Origin: Pelodera strongyloides
Lineage: Eukaryota; Nematoda; Chromadorea; Rhabditida; Rhabditidae
Assembly: GCA_036852015.1 (NCBI GenBank)
Contig: JAANDG010000212.1
Span: 1 to 64,000 of the forward strand
Length of the DNA stretch: 64,000 nucleotides
Reading direction: 5' to 3'
The notes below the pieces were generated by a model. The model saw nothing but the letters and a program-made list of their open reading frames with translations. It was not told the DNA's origin and made no database searches. Below, one piece after another: positions 11,850-24,659 of the stretch (positions within the stretch are counted from its first letter, which is position 1; every line of letters starts with the position of its first letter). Both the position numbers and the translations under genes were made by a program.

Positions 11850-12085
11850 TGGCGCGCAGAGCGCCGCATACTTTCCCGCACGTTCTGGGTATGCGCGCAT
11901 ACTTTTCCGCATGATCTGACTGTGCGCGCGTACTTTCCCACATGAACACAGTGTGCGCGCATACTTTCCCGCATAGTGCGCTGCAGACATACCCGCACAG
12001 AGCGCCGCTCACTTTCCCGCCTTGTGCGCCTCTGCAAAAGCGCACAAGGCGGGATGGTACGCGGCGCTCTGCGCGGGTGAAGACC
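11850..12085. repeat. GC-rich tandem units plus strong hairpin inside the foldback
   Basis: Four imperfect units contain GCGCGCATACTTTCCCGCA-like text at about 11872, 11895, 11925 and 11955. At about 11997-12078 a hairpin pairs CAGAGCGCCGC with GCGGCGCTCTG and CCCGCCTTGTGCGC with GCGCACAAGGCGGG around CTCTGCAAAA. The open frames crossing this are not supported as genes. Confidence 0.75.
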
Positions 12086-12190
12086 AGAGAAAAGCGGCGT
12101 TTATATCCAGAAAAAGTGTTTGATACTAATTGATGATCAGTGACCCTTTTAACTTCTTATTTACATGAATACAAAGAAAAAAATTGTTAA

Positions 12191-12452
12191 AGGGTCAGGC
12201 CCATTTCAAATGACCTCTATTTTTTCTATCCAAAATCGCAATTGCCACGCCCAATAGAGCATACTGCCCAATTAGCACGAAGGGGCGTGACAACTGCGGT
12301 AAATAGTTGGGTATGACTGGCAATGGTAAATTGCTGAATACTGCGTGAATTTTGCGCTTGAAAATTAGAAAATATCGTATCCTACTATATTTGACATAGA
12401 GAATCAGATGGAATCATCAAAAATAGGGGTCATTTGAAATGGGCCTGACCCT
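12191..12452. mobile_element. TTAA-flanked MITE (AGGG[A/T]CAGGCCC family), nested copy
   Basis: Terminal inverted repeats start AGGGTCAGGCCCATTTCAAA at the left and are matched at the right by ATTTGAAATGGGCCTGACCCT. TTAA flanks both ends (12187-12190, 12453-12456). The left arm of the host foldback keeps the uninterrupted sequence with a single TTAA (about 11750), which proves insertion with a 4-bp TTAA duplication. This is the piggyBac-type target preference. Confidence 0.85.
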
Positions 12453-13059
12453 TTAAAGCAAATATCAAGGTGCTTTTATATGGGCTTACATCGGACTAAA
12501 AATTCACGACTGCAAAACTACACGCGAGTAGAGATAAACGGATAAGCCTTCACTATCATCATATAAGGAATCATTTCTACTTTTTCTACACAAGCTGGAT
12601 TATTTATTGCAAGTTATTTCTCATTTATTATATTTATTTTTAAAGGGTCAGGCCCACCGATATAAACCCATATTTTTTATTTTGTCATGATGCATATAAA
12701 GGCAAAGGGTGTTTATTGCAATATTTACAAACTAAATATCATTCAGCTTCACCCTGGGGACGTGTTTCCCGTAAGCTTTCCTACTAAAGGTACCGTAGAC
12801 AGGCCTTGGCCTTGGGAAATTGAAGTTAAGTCATTTGCATATGCACATCAAATGTGTATATGCAAATGACTATGCGAAGCTAAACGTGAGGTATAGGTGA
12901 AGCTAAAGGTGAGGTATTTTTTTTAGGAATTATTTCCTCTCTTTTAACCATAAAACATGATAGAAATGGTCAATTTTAAATTTACTACTACAATGTAACG
13001 TTTTTTTACTTGATGACAGTGACCAAACAAAAACGAAGCACGCATATAGCTCAAAAATC

Positions 13060-13475
13060 GGCCGCCACGTAATTTGTAGCATGACGAACTACTTTTTATG
13101 GTAGTGTAGGGTTTGAACCCTTTCTCTTACTGCGAACAAGTAGTAAAATAAAAAAGGAATGGTATTTTATCCACAAAACCGATTTTCTAGATGACAGTGA
13201 CCGAACCAAACCAAACCATGTAATGCGTTATGGGGTTCAAAAATCTTTGACATCTATCAAATTTGTAGCATGATAAACTACTTGCTCGGTGGTGATGACA
13301 TGATTTGGCGTAAGGTTTGCGCAAAAATCGTGGAGTAGGAAAATCAGTTAACTTGTGGATAAGATATCATTTCTTTTTTTTTATTTTACTACTTGCAACT
13401 GTTCAAGCCCTACACTACCACATATAAAAGTAGATCGTCATGCTACAAATTATGTGGCGGTCGATTGATGAGGAG
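13060..13475. repeat. Foldback/inverted repeat
   Basis: The arms at about 13068-13185 and 13355-13472 are reverse complements: CCGCCACGTAATTTGTAGC against GCTACAAATTATGTGGCGG, and GTAGTGTAGGGTTTGAAC against its complement. Internal direct similarity (GATGACAGTGACC twice) suggests a composite. No coding potential was seen. An unpaired AGGGTCAGGCCCAC end lies upstream near 12643. Confidence 0.65.
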
Positions 13476-13647
13476 AACAGTAAGGGATCATGTCAGATAT
13501 TAAAATACTGAAAATACGTACTGCACCAAGAAGTCTTTACACATTTACTACCGCAATGAAGCAGCATAGGACTAGGTCATGCTCAAGCTCAAAATAACCT
13601 GTCAGTGAAAAGTGAAAAAGGTGAACCTTGGAAATGAACGACAATGT

Positions 13648-13825
13648 TAAAGCGAAATACCGGCCGGTTTTGGAACACATCGAGTAGACCAGCATTCTTA
13701 TGCAGTATATGCAAATGAACATAAGTTAGAATAAAAATCGAGCTAAATTTGTGCAAATTAGCATAAATACGTCAGTATTCAGTTGTCCACGATGCGTTTC
13801 AAAACCAGACGGTATTTCGCTTTTA
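13648..13825. mobile_element. AAAGCGAAATACCGGCCGG MITE, copy A
   Basis: The ends TAAAGCGAAATACCGGCCGG and the matching inverted GGTATTTCGCTTTTA bound a short interior with ATGCAAATGAACATAAG and a TTTTTATTC-like AT block. The same family occurs at 15890-16060, 34739-34926 and, diverged, at 59935-60115. Flanks are compatible with a TA target, but this is not proven. Confidence 0.75.
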
Positions 13826-14407
13826 GCGTAAATGCATAGCATAATGGAAACTATCATTTCCTAGATCTAAAATTAGGTTCTGTGGAAAAGTGGAGACTTT
13901 GGCTTATTAGAGGAAAAAATATAGAAAATACATGAAAACAAGGAACTGTTTCATGTCCGTATGCTACGTAAAATTAATAATTTCCGTTCTAATTATAGCG
14001 GTGACCATTAAGTTTATTAGTCGGCTTGCCAGCTTAAATTGCTTATTGTAGTCAAAAATAGCCAGCATATAATGTTGGATTACGTCGGCAGTTTTAATAC
14101 CGTAAGTTCTTGGAAATAGAAATATAAATATAAATATAAATGACTTTTAGTCTTCTAAAAAAAGGTGCATAATGACCTAATCATAAACCAAGTCCACGCC
14201 TAAGTTTATGTAAACTAAAAAAACGTTGAAACAGTTTTCAAGAAAATAACTGTTTCTCGAGTGGGGAAAACTTTAGAGAAATTCGAAGAAAAATAATAAA
14301 ACTGCGAAAACCCGAAGCCGTTCTGCGCCACCAGAATTGTGAAGTTAGAAACTGCACACTAGGCAGAAGTGTTTTTTTTTGCAAAGCCAGCATTTAGACT
14401 CAAGTGT

Positions 14408-14670
14408 TGATAACGAAATTTTCTGCTTTTGAGGCGTTTTCTAGCATATATCCTAAATTTCCTTGAAAGCATGATTTTTTTTAGCAATTTAGTTGCAACT
14501 GTTAGATTAGACGAGTAAAGTAAAGCTGAAAAAGCAACGTATGACATAATTTGTGATAACAAAATTTCTGATTTTACCGCGTTTTTTAGCACATATCCTA
14601 AATTTCCTTGAAAGTATGAGTTTTTTAGCGATTTAGTTGCAAGGTGCAACTGTTAGATTAAACGAGTAAA
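14408..14670. repeat. Tandem duplication, ~145-bp period
   Basis: Two copies share CATATCCTAAATTTCCTTGAA, TTTTTTAGC(A/G)ATTTAGTTGCA and CAACTGTTAGATTA(G/A)ACGAG. It is non-coding; the minus-strand frame through it is periodic only because of the duplication. Confidence 0.7.
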
Positions 14671-14819
14671 AGCTCAAAAATTTGTGAAAGAGTACTGTAT
14701 AAACCGAATTTACTCCGAATAGTAACTTACCGTACCGAGCGTCAAACTAACTAAAATCCCATTTGGCATTCTGCGTGGACATCTAACTGGAAGTGTTTTT
14801 TTTGCTTAAAGGGACAGGC

Positions 14820-15254
14820 CCACGAGAAAATTTTTATCCTGAATTTACACAGAATGTCCGGATTTTCAGAAATGTTACCGTGAAAACCCCATTTCTTTGC
14901 ACCTAGAACTCACAGAGTTATTCCCCGGCAAACGTTTCGGCCAGGTACCGTAGTCAGCAACGTTAAAATACGTTTTTGCGGTTTATACCCGTTCATTTGC
15001 ATTCTTCCTCTGCAAAATAGTGGTTAAATGAATGAAGATCATTCTTACGATTACAAAATAGCGTTTTCAGTACGTAATGTCCTAAAAGCGGAAAAATTTA
15101 TCCTGACTACGGTACCTGGCCGAACCGTTTGCCGGGGAATAACACTGTGAGTTCTAGGTGCAAAGAAATGCGGGTTTCACAGTAACATTTCTGAAATTGA
15201 GGACATTCTGTGGGAGTAAATTGAGGAAGACTTTTCTGTTGTAGGCCTGTCCCT
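14820..15254. mobile_element. TTAA-flanked MITE, long inverted arms
   Basis: Ends AGGGACAGGCCCAC and GTAGGCCTGTCCCT are flanked by TTAA (14816-14819, 15255-15258). The arms are about 160 bp, with CGGCCAGGTACCGTAGTCAG near the centre repeated as CTGACTACGGTACCTGGCCG. The same family occurs at 61739-62179. Confidence 0.8.
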
Positions 15255-15889
15255 TTAACTTTATATGAACATAAAAGAACCTTTAAATCTTTTAAACTAT
15301 AGTAAAGTGACAAATTTTGAATATTTTTCAAGGAAACTGACCACTGTCGTACATCATCGTACATTACATGTTATATAAGGACAGACTTTTTGTGTGTAAC
15401 TCTGCTAACAATAATGTACGTAAATGAAGTTACTATCCATCAAAATATTGTCAAACTATAACACGTAAACCAAGTACATAAAATGAAGTTACAGTACATA
15501 TGTTGCCAAAACGAAGTTACTTCGTATATTGCACCTAAATAAAGTTTTTACATATATATGTCATTCTATAATCCCGCAAGGGTAATATTACCATTAAAAA
15601 GTGCAATAATATGTATTCTAGTGAGAATATAACATATAACAAGTAGTTATTTAGAAACGCAGGCAATATAAAATTGTAATAAATAATAGTTGCGTGGGCC
15701 AAATAAGCTGAACATTTTATGTTATTAGAATGATACACTGGTAAATATATACTTACTGCGAAAAACATTTAGATGCGATATTTAGAAAACATAACATAAG
15801 CATGTGATCGAAACATAATATATGTAATGTTAATCGTGTCTGTGGTTTGGTCATATTGAAATAACATGGTAACATGATGTTATTCATGC

Positions 15890-16060
15890 TAAAGTAAAAT
15901 ACCGGCCGGTTTTTGATACGCATCGTGGACAGCTCAATTCTTACGTATTTATGCTAATTTGCTCGAATTTAGCTCGATTTTTTATTCCAATTTATGTTCA
16001 TTTGCATAAGCTGCATAAGAATGCTGGTGTGTTTCAAAAACCGGCCGGTACTTCGCTTTA
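15890..16060. mobile_element. AAAGCGAAATACCGGCCGG MITE, copy B
   Basis: Left end TAAAGTAAAATACCGGCCGG and right end CCGGCCGGTACTTCGCTTTA form terminal inverted repeats of about 30 bp. The interior has TTCTTACGTATTTATGCTAA and TTTGCATAAGCTGCATAAG, which recur in copies A, C and E. Confidence 0.8.
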
Positions 16061-18045
16061 ATGATCGGAAATAATGCGAGGGTGTCGAATACAATTTCCT
16101 ATAATTTACTTTATTTGACGAGTTGCAGGTCATGTGCTGTTCCAATTCTCAGTAAAGAGTTACACTTTAGAGAATTAGGATTAAAAGCAAAAAGTGTACT
16201 AAATGACTAACTGTACTTGAAATTAGAACAAATTTGTGAATCACTAGACGGTGGGCGGGCAAAGGAGATGCCACTAAGATTTAATAATTCAGAATGAGCA
16301 GTGTGCAGTTAGGATGTGTGCGACGCATGCGCCAGAAATTGCAGCGACAAATATGTACGGTTGGATTTTTGTATCTACATTCGCATTATTGGCACACCTT
16401 CATTCGGACCTAAAGGATACGAGCTAAACAAAAAAGTGTATTTAATATGGGCTAGGCATATATTAGTTTAAATAAATTCTTAGGTATAAAACATAAACCA
16501 CGCCCAACATAGTAAACCGGTAAATCCGCGTCTTACCAAAGATCAGCGCAGGTCTGAGTCTGGGTAGTGACAGTACTTTGTGAGTTATGTTTTACAGATC
16601 TGACAAAGTCTTTAATCAGTCTGTGTCTGTATACCTATGGGAATAGGTATCTATCTATATAAGTACATATATGTCTATCTACATAATAATGTAATCATGT
16701 TTATTACATTTTACTGTCTATGACGTTAGAAAAACCCTTTTACAGTGTAAAATTTGATGTTGAAAATTTGATCAAGGTAATGCTCGAAGAAGGATAGGAA
16801 AACGTTGCGAAAAGTCTCCCAGTTCAGGCCAATTCAGAATTTCTATTTTTTTATTTTTCTGTGTATGCTTGTGATATCTTATTATATAAAGTTGGGAGCT
16901 TTGTTTGTTTGTTTGTTTGATTGATTGATTGTGTGTTTGGATGATGTGCGTTACGCTCAGGAAGTAGGATTGGTTCAGTAGATCATGTTCCCATGCACTG
17001 AGCCATCTCACATCCCGAGCGCCCCTCTCACAAAAGTCCAAAAAAGGCTGCATATACGGAATGTGTGTGGTATATAGGTCCCTTATTACTAGGTCCCTTA
17101 TTAGTATGTATGTGTCGTAAGGCACTTCAGCTTAGGGTAACCATTTGGTTTTTGTTATGTACTATTGTATTATTGTACATGTTCTTATTTGTGCTGTTTC
17201 ATTACCAATAAACTATTATTATTATTATTATATCATTCGGGCGCGTCGGCGGCGCTCAAAGTACTTCGATTAAAATACAAAGAACATGCAAATCTAGGGC
17301 AACAAAAGAAGCAATAAAGCGAGGATTTTAGCATGTGCTAATTTTTTTTAATCACTTTTGAATCCACGTTTCACGTATGTATGAAATAAAAATGTACTAG
17401 AAGGTCGCCTCAGGCGGCGCAGCCGTCTGGCTTGAATATAGTTTGTGAAGAAATAAGCCACGTATAAGAACAAGAGGAAATTAGAATATTTTTTTTTGAG
17501 AAAATAATTAGGTTTGCAGGATTGGCTGAATAAAAAAGAACAACGAATTTCTTCTTTTTTTTTCGTCGCCCAAGGGTCCCTTTCCGTTTGTGAATAATTA
17601 AATTAAAAATGGCAATTAATCTGCATGCCATTTTTGGTTGGTCTGTTTGACGGCCAGATTTTTTTCAATTTATCAATTTTGAAAAAAATTTCAGGAAAAT
17701 TTTCAGCGAGATTATTTTCCTGCAAAATCTTTGACAAAAAATCCTAAGGAAAAAAGTGTATTTTCTTTTCACACTTGCAAAATTGCTGAAAAGGTCATTT
17801 CACAGAAAAAAACAGGGCATTTATTTGTTTTATCAGCCAGTTCGCATTCCCCACCGCAAACGACTGTAAAATGGACAGTACGCTAGGGCAGGGCGAGTGA
17901 GTACGGTAGGTGAAGATATGTATGTATACGATATTTTCTGGTCTGACTATAACACAACTTTCTTGTATCCTGTGACATTGATTATTTGAAATTGAAACAA
18001 TTTTTATAATTCCTTGGGAAAACATACAGGAGACCATATCAATGA

Positions 18046-18078
<33 letters not shown>

Positions 18079-21000
18079 GGTTCTAAAACAATTAAGCTTA
18101 GGCCTTAGGGTCGCCTTTCGAGATGTGTTAATTGCATATCATCAATAAACTATTATATATATTCAGAGCGCTGTTAGCCGTGGCCGAGACTGGTCGGGAT
18201 TCGGGATGTTGCTTACTTAGGAACTCAGCGACGTTAGCTTTAATTCGTCGAACAGTCTGCTGAGTACCCTGAAAAGATTTAACTACCGTAACTCGAGCAA
18301 CAAGAACCAAAGGAGCAGACAAACTGATTCAACAAATCGCGGAACGAGAAAGTCACATCGAAAACCTGCAAAATTTCCTGGAAATTTCATTTTTTCACAG
18401 ATTTTCCCACAGTTTTCCAGACAGTTTTGCATTCCCATAAGCATAAGGGGCTAGTGTGTATTTGCCCTTTCACAATCAGACGCAATTTTGACATAGATAA
18501 AGATAAGGAAATATTTATCAGTTGTAAAATTGAACCCGTAAAACGGTCAGGCGACACGCGACCCCATAATAAAAAAGGATAAAAGAGAAAAATTGGCTCG
18601 TAAAGAATGGATGAGACTGAAAATGGGCATGACGTGAATATTTGACCTCAAATTCTTGAAGTACACGAAAATTTGGAAGGATATTAATACGATTAAAGAT
18701 TATTTTCGAGGTCTAGATCGGGGGGGGGGAGGGAAGGATGCATATGTGTTTAAAAAAACACGATGTTATGGAAGTTTCTTGCTCTTGCGAAAGGTGAGCT
18801 CTACATGCAGTGAGCCTGAAGAATAGCAGTGCAGTACAGTGTACGAAACCTAATTTTGTCAATATTTAACAAGATAATCTCTACTTGTGATGTGTACATT
18901 CTGCCTTCTGCAACCTACACACTGCATTTCAGTCTTTCTTTTAGGAATAGTCCTTCTTTTAGAAATATATGTTGGTTTTGACTTCCTACCTCTAATCAAC
19001 TTAGTTCCTGAATGTTCTCTGTGATACTTCACAACAACTTCATGCTGAAATGTTATCATTGTTTGCGTACTTTTCGGATATTTCAGCATTTTTCAAGCCT
19101 AATTCCAAGGCGTGTGCTTGAGCAAAAAAATAGTTATAAAATACGATAATGGGCAGCTCGGTCCCACACTGTGCCAGGCAAATGCCTGGCAGTTTGCTGA
19201 GCTGACAAGTCAGGTCTAAACCCAAGAAAAAACGATAAGAAATGGCGGGGTAAAGTGATTTATCTGTTGCAAAAATTCGAGCTAATAGCTAAATAAGGGG
19301 ATGTTGCAAAATGGGGGGATGTTGTAATAAAGGAACAATATTTAAAATATAGGATAAATGTATGAATATAATATATCTTGTAAGACATTAATTGTCAGGT
19401 TGAAAGGTATTTTAAGCATTTTTGTGCGTGGATAATACTTTTAGAGTCGGATTGTAGTTGTCAGAGATAAAGCACAAACAAACTACGAAAACTGCAGATA
19501 ACTTATGTTGTATACAGTAATACAATTTACTCTACTGTATTAGATTTCTACTCTACCGTTTCATCACAATATAGTGCTACAAAAGAAAAAGAACATCCAA
19601 TGAACAGCTTCTGAACAAAGAATATAACGTTTTTTTTTTTACTTTTTTTGTAGCTAACATAATACTTGGAAAACAAGCGCACAGAAAAAGTAGATCAAAG
19701 TATAGCAGAAAATAAAGATTATGTGAGAACTTGGGAAATCCTATCTTAGGAAAAAATGTGAGCTAATACTAACAACTATCGTAGTTCTAAGTGTTCACCA
19801 TTCGATCTTTGCTTTTATGTACATATAAACAAATGTGAACGGGATTATATTTTTTCTCGTTCTACTAAATCCACTCATTCCGTATTTATTTCGTTTTTCC
19901 TTTTTTTCTTTTCTTTTCCTTTTCCTGTTTTTTTTTCTATGAATACGACATTAGCTGGATTTAGTGAGGTAAAAGAACTGATGGAAAACAAAGAAAAACC
20001 ATCATTTTTTTGCATTGCCTCACTGTGAGTTAGATCAGCTATAAGGGTAAAGTGTGACCTTTTTAATGTCTTTTAATGTCGAAATACATATAGTCAGTAC
20101 TCATACATGTACACCTCTGAAGTGCCATCTTGGCTAGACAGTACACATGTAACGAATTTTACAGACAATTCAAGATACCATGCATATGACGACTTTCCCC
20201 CATGGCTCTAAGCTAAGTACACTGCTTATCTTCCGAAGTTATACCAGAATTTTTAGAGTTGTTTCATCCAGAAATCTACCTAAACTTTTTTCATGAGCCT
20301 GACCTTCAAGGAAAACAAATTGGCAAATTGCAGAAAAGAATACTCCATGCAAAAACTTTCACCTTGTCCTGCTAAGCCTCCGAATTTAATACTTCCAAAA
20401 TATTTCCATAACAATGTTTGTTTTCCTCAAGAAATAGCGCACGTACTAATTCGCTTATCTCTGCGGCTTGTTTTCAATTAAAGCAGTAAAAGAGTTTGGC
20501 ACCCAAATTGAAAAAGTTTAAAACAATAGATTAAGAAAATTCCTTCTGGAATCAGACCACCTTTCTTATAAGGTAAACATTCTAATCGAGAGCCTTCTGA
20601 ATTTACAACACGGAAAAACACGAGAACACGTGCTGACATCGGGTTAATTGGTAATTGTTTTTGATAAGAAAGTAAGAGAGTATTTGTGCAAAGTTCACTA
20701 ATCACTGAGTAGACGAGGGATTGGGGAAACACCTAAGATTTTTAAGGTTCTATTTCAGATTATTCTTGACGTATGAACAAGATGTCACGAGGTGGCGGTG
20801 GAAAAAAACGTGTCTTGGAATTAATCTCAAGAAACCTGGCAAGCCTGGCAAATGGAATCGGGCACACAAGTCATGACCCGAGCAATATAAATAGCAAGCA
20901 ACAGTATTGGATGATGTGAAACTCAGAATTTCGAACGAATGCGATGTCGGCAACACATTATCAAACGGCATTGCAAGTTAAACTCTATGCAAGTTAGACT

Positions 21001-22400
21001 GACATGAGGGATTGACATAAATAAGTGTATTGCAGTTGCTCTCCTAATTTTGGGATATATTCAAAGGTTTGATTCTTGGTCTTTCGTATATGGCAACAGT
21101 ATTATCCTTTATGCATGACGCACAACTTTTGTGGCTCTTCTGGAGTTCCGTTCTCATGTGACAACACCTCTTTGACCGATTTGAACACTAACACAGGTTT
21201 TCTAGCTTTGTGCCTGAATTCCGAGTGAAGACCGTTTCCGGGACATTTTCCAGACATCATTAAACAATAAAACTTTAATTTTAATGTTTTGTTGACTCGA
21301 AAAAGGAGTTTCTCTTAAAGCCTTATCAGATAGGCATAGTGTGGAAAGAACAGTGGTTTGCTCTTAAATAGCCCACGTGACTCAAAACATTGTGGTGAAT
21401 TCTTCAATTGGGGGTGCACACGAGTTCAGACACAATACATATTAGAGTGAAAAAAAATCGCAGACACTTGGAGAAGAACAAAAAACGGCCCCATTAATAT
21501 TTACTCGTTCTCTTTCATATCCAAGTAAACATGGTGTGTCCCGAAAAAAATGGAGAGTTTTCGAGAAGGCGAGCCGACGGAGACGAAAACAGTAACTACT
21601 GCATCTGGGGTCTAACCAGTAATAACTAGAAGACGTAGCTCCTAAACCTCAACTAGCGATTTATCGGCATCAGTCAATTTTTGATATGTTGAGGACGGCG
21701 CTTCTGCCCGAGTCAGAAGAACTGTCTTGGACGAAGGAAATGCTGGTGACTGTTTGGTGGTTGCACGGCCACGACATACTGTAGCAACTTCCGAGCGTAC
21801 GTTTACCTGAACACCGTGTCAAGACTAAAATCAGATAATGTGTTGCGCAAATGCAGTGTTGGGCACCCGACTATTTTTTTTACATTTTATAGCAGTGTAT
21901 GGCCAAACGATCGGAGTTCATGAGTACGCAATGTCTATTTTTGGTAATGCGAAATATTAGCTCGAAAATATAGTACGTAGATTCATTCAATCAGGAAAGT
22001 TTTTCAGAGACCGAAGCTATCATACAAACATCCTCGTTCTTTCATGTTCACAGACTTGGTAGTGTAGGTCTATGCACAAGCCCGTTTGCGTTTTGTACCA
22101 TGCGAAGTCGAACCGCGTTCCGAGTGTGTGATACTGAAATGAATATCTGTTTTTTATGTTTAGCTCATTCAGTTATATTTTCCAGAGCTATCTCTATCTT
22201 GGCGGTCGCCAATGCCGTATGCAATTTATTTGACAATGTTTTATCTATGCGATTACATTACATGCAGGCACATCAAAGCGAGTATGAAGCCAACGGATGC
22301 TTTGTCTAATGAGTGTGCTCCATAAAGCACGACATCGTACGATCGTACGCCTAGAATTGTAACTAGGGTATCACATGCACATTAGTATTATTCATTTACT
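16061..22400. other. Repeat-bearing intergenic DNA, no gene recognised
   Basis: An AATAAACTATT(ATT)n tail at 17207-17231 looks like the 3' end of a non-LTR retrotransposon, but no reverse transcriptase was seen upstream. There are (TA)n at 18040-18078, a G9 run at 18719 and a short perfect hairpin TGCCAGGCAAATGCCTGGCA at about 19172. Minus-strand frames at 16772-17125, 18128-18322, 18859-19089 and 20750-20971 have no recognisable domain or splice support. Confidence 0.45.
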
Positions 22401-22662
22401 TCACACACACATACCTTCACTAGTGTGTGAGTGTATTCTTCCCCGAAGCAAGGAGAAAGAACCGTTTCTGTAGTGTTTTTGCGTACCGACGAGCATAATG
22501 GTTGTTAATGTGGAGTGCGTGCAGAACACACAAACGCACAACTTGTACATATCTCCAATAAGTACTTGGTTGCTTGACAACGTTAGAGTATTGGAAATTT
22601 TCTCACCGCCCTGCACGCTACCAATGAACCAATAATTACTGTAGGCGTGTGAGGTTCGCATT

Positions 22663-23353
22663 TGTTCGGGCTGACCTCTCCCAAAGGAAGTTGCCACATC
22701 AGCCGAGCAAAAGGAACCAGAAGAATTTCCAAAAGAGAAACCAAATATTTAAAGACCAGCAACCAAACCAAGACAGCATAACAACAATCATTTATTTAAG
22801 AATAATAAGATTTAGATAAGAACATCGTGAGCATCCACGGCGGAAAACCATGAACCTGGCCTTCGAGCGAGAGTAACTGAAATTGGGCCCATTTCAATAT
22901 ATTCTCTTGATCTCAAGTATATAGACCAATTCGAGAGACCAGCACGGGACTATACCTAAATATGATTAAAACAGAAAGCAAATGAAGAATCAAATTTACC
23001 TGAGTAATGGTCCACAGCATGGATACACGCATCAATACGCGAGAGTGAATCAAGGAGATGTCCAGGGAGGTGCTTCACAAAGTGAAGACTTCAGTCTTCT
23101 CCAACATTAGAAGAATCCTTCAGTCACAGAGCGAGATCCATCATCCGACCATTCGCCCAGCTCCACACCGAGACCGACGATAAATTCACACAATAGATGA
23201 AAAGTCCTTTTAGGCCAGCAGGAAGTCTAGTTTTGATGTGCAGGTTCTTGGAATGGATGTTCTCGCGGGTTGGGGTTGCGGTGGCAGGGATATGATTTAG
23301 ATTTCGCGTATCGCGGAATGAGATGTGATTCGAGTTGCGCGGTACGCGGAACA
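22663..23353. repeat. LTR, left copy
   Basis: 691 bp, beginning TGTTCGGGCTGACC and ending GTACGCGGAACA. GCATT precedes it. The copy at 32932-33622 is the same at every position I compared. Confidence 0.9.
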
Positions 23354-24659
23354 CTGGGGATTTAGCGAAATTCTTAGACCGGGTGAAAGATCGAAGATTG
23401 GTTGGGTAGATCTGGCAATGATGGATTAGAATGCGGATGAGTTAATGACTTACAACGGATTGAGAATTTCGAATTTACGATCTATGATTTATACGTCATA
23501 CTGTAGCTCATTGATGATAGGATACGGTAGGTACAAGGTACAAGTACATGTTGTGAATGGTAATTATTTGTATTTTTGAATTGATCGAAATGATGAGAAT
23601 TTATTCGGAACAATCATAAGATCAGTGATATTAATAATGATAAGGTTTGGTAGTAGATGTTGGATTGGATAATTCGGTTCGAAGAAGGAAGAACTTGTTC
23701 GTACTTCAAAGAATCGAATTTTTATAAAAATATGATTGGGTAAGTGATTGGATGGTATGATGAAAGAATACAAGATAGATAACTGATTGTGATATGAATA
23801 GTAAAAAAAGGGGTAAGTAGTATATAATAAGCAAATTTGATATACTGTATATTAGAGGTTTATGTTTATGTTGCAACCATGCTACCGTAAACAGTTGTGG
23901 ATTTGCGCGCGAAATTTTTGCATTTGAAATTTTTATGCACGATTGATGCGTTGTGCGGCGGAAAGTCGCCGTTGATTTCATTGCGATTGATTTTGTTTGC
24001 TTGATTTATTCAGATGATGTTTGATATTTTATTGTTTTTGTTGTTTACTTGTGGATATGGTTTTTGATATCGGGATGATCTTGATGGGTTCAGTAGTCGT
24101 TGATTTTCCTTTGATGAGTTTGATGGATACTTGATTAGTTTTGATGCTGTGTTGATCTCTGTTTTCACAGTTTGCGATTTGATTCGGATAGTTAATGATA
24201 GAACGCGTTGTTATTATTTTGATTGATGATTTATTCAGGTGTCTGACGGTTCATTTTGTATGGATTCCTCATCGACAAGGACAAGTCTTCTTTATGTTTT
24301 CCATGATCGTATTTGGATATCGATGGTGGCACGTAGGTTTTTTTTTTGGTAGGGTAGACTACCTTGATTTGTCTGCAGTGATCTAATCTTGCTCATCTGA
24401 GGATTGTGAAGACATGTTAGTGTCTGATTCGTATGACTTCACTTTGGGAAATTCGAGACTAGATTCTCGTGTGTGATCTTGATTGTTGTGATTTATGTAA
24501 TAATAATATTGATGAATTGATATCTCTCCCTCAACTGATTATGATTAGTTATGTTTGGATCACCGTGGTACGTACTGATTAATTGTTTGACAGTGTTCTC
24601 TGACATATCGTCCAGGTATGTCCTCCTCTTCTGATTGATCCGATGAGGAATGATCGGAA

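Larger units (their letters stand above)
11631..12575. mobile_element. Foldback element with GC-rich core and a nested MITE in the right arm
   Basis: The left arm (11631-11820) and right arm (12128-12190 continued at 12453-12575) are long reverse complements, starting AATGATTCCTTATATGATG and ending CATCATATAAGGAATCATT. The right arm is interrupted by the TTAA-flanked MITE at 12191-12452. The centre (about 11850-12085) is strikingly GC-rich and repetitive in an otherwise AT-rich region. Confidence 0.85.

Noticed and set aside
11831..12045. Overlapping Cys/Arg-rich frames on both strands
   Set aside because: They come from the GC-rich repeated core of the foldback element.
16772..17125. 117-residue minus-strand frame next to an (ATT)n tail
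   Set aside because: It reads opposite to the tail polarity and shows no recognisable motif.
22515..22530. Lost splice acceptor (TG in place of AG) in the last exon of the truncated srh-like gene
   Set aside because: The true exon begins further upstream at 22564, giving the same exon length before the THS motif as in the complete paralogue; the TTCAG in the paralogue is inside coding sequence.
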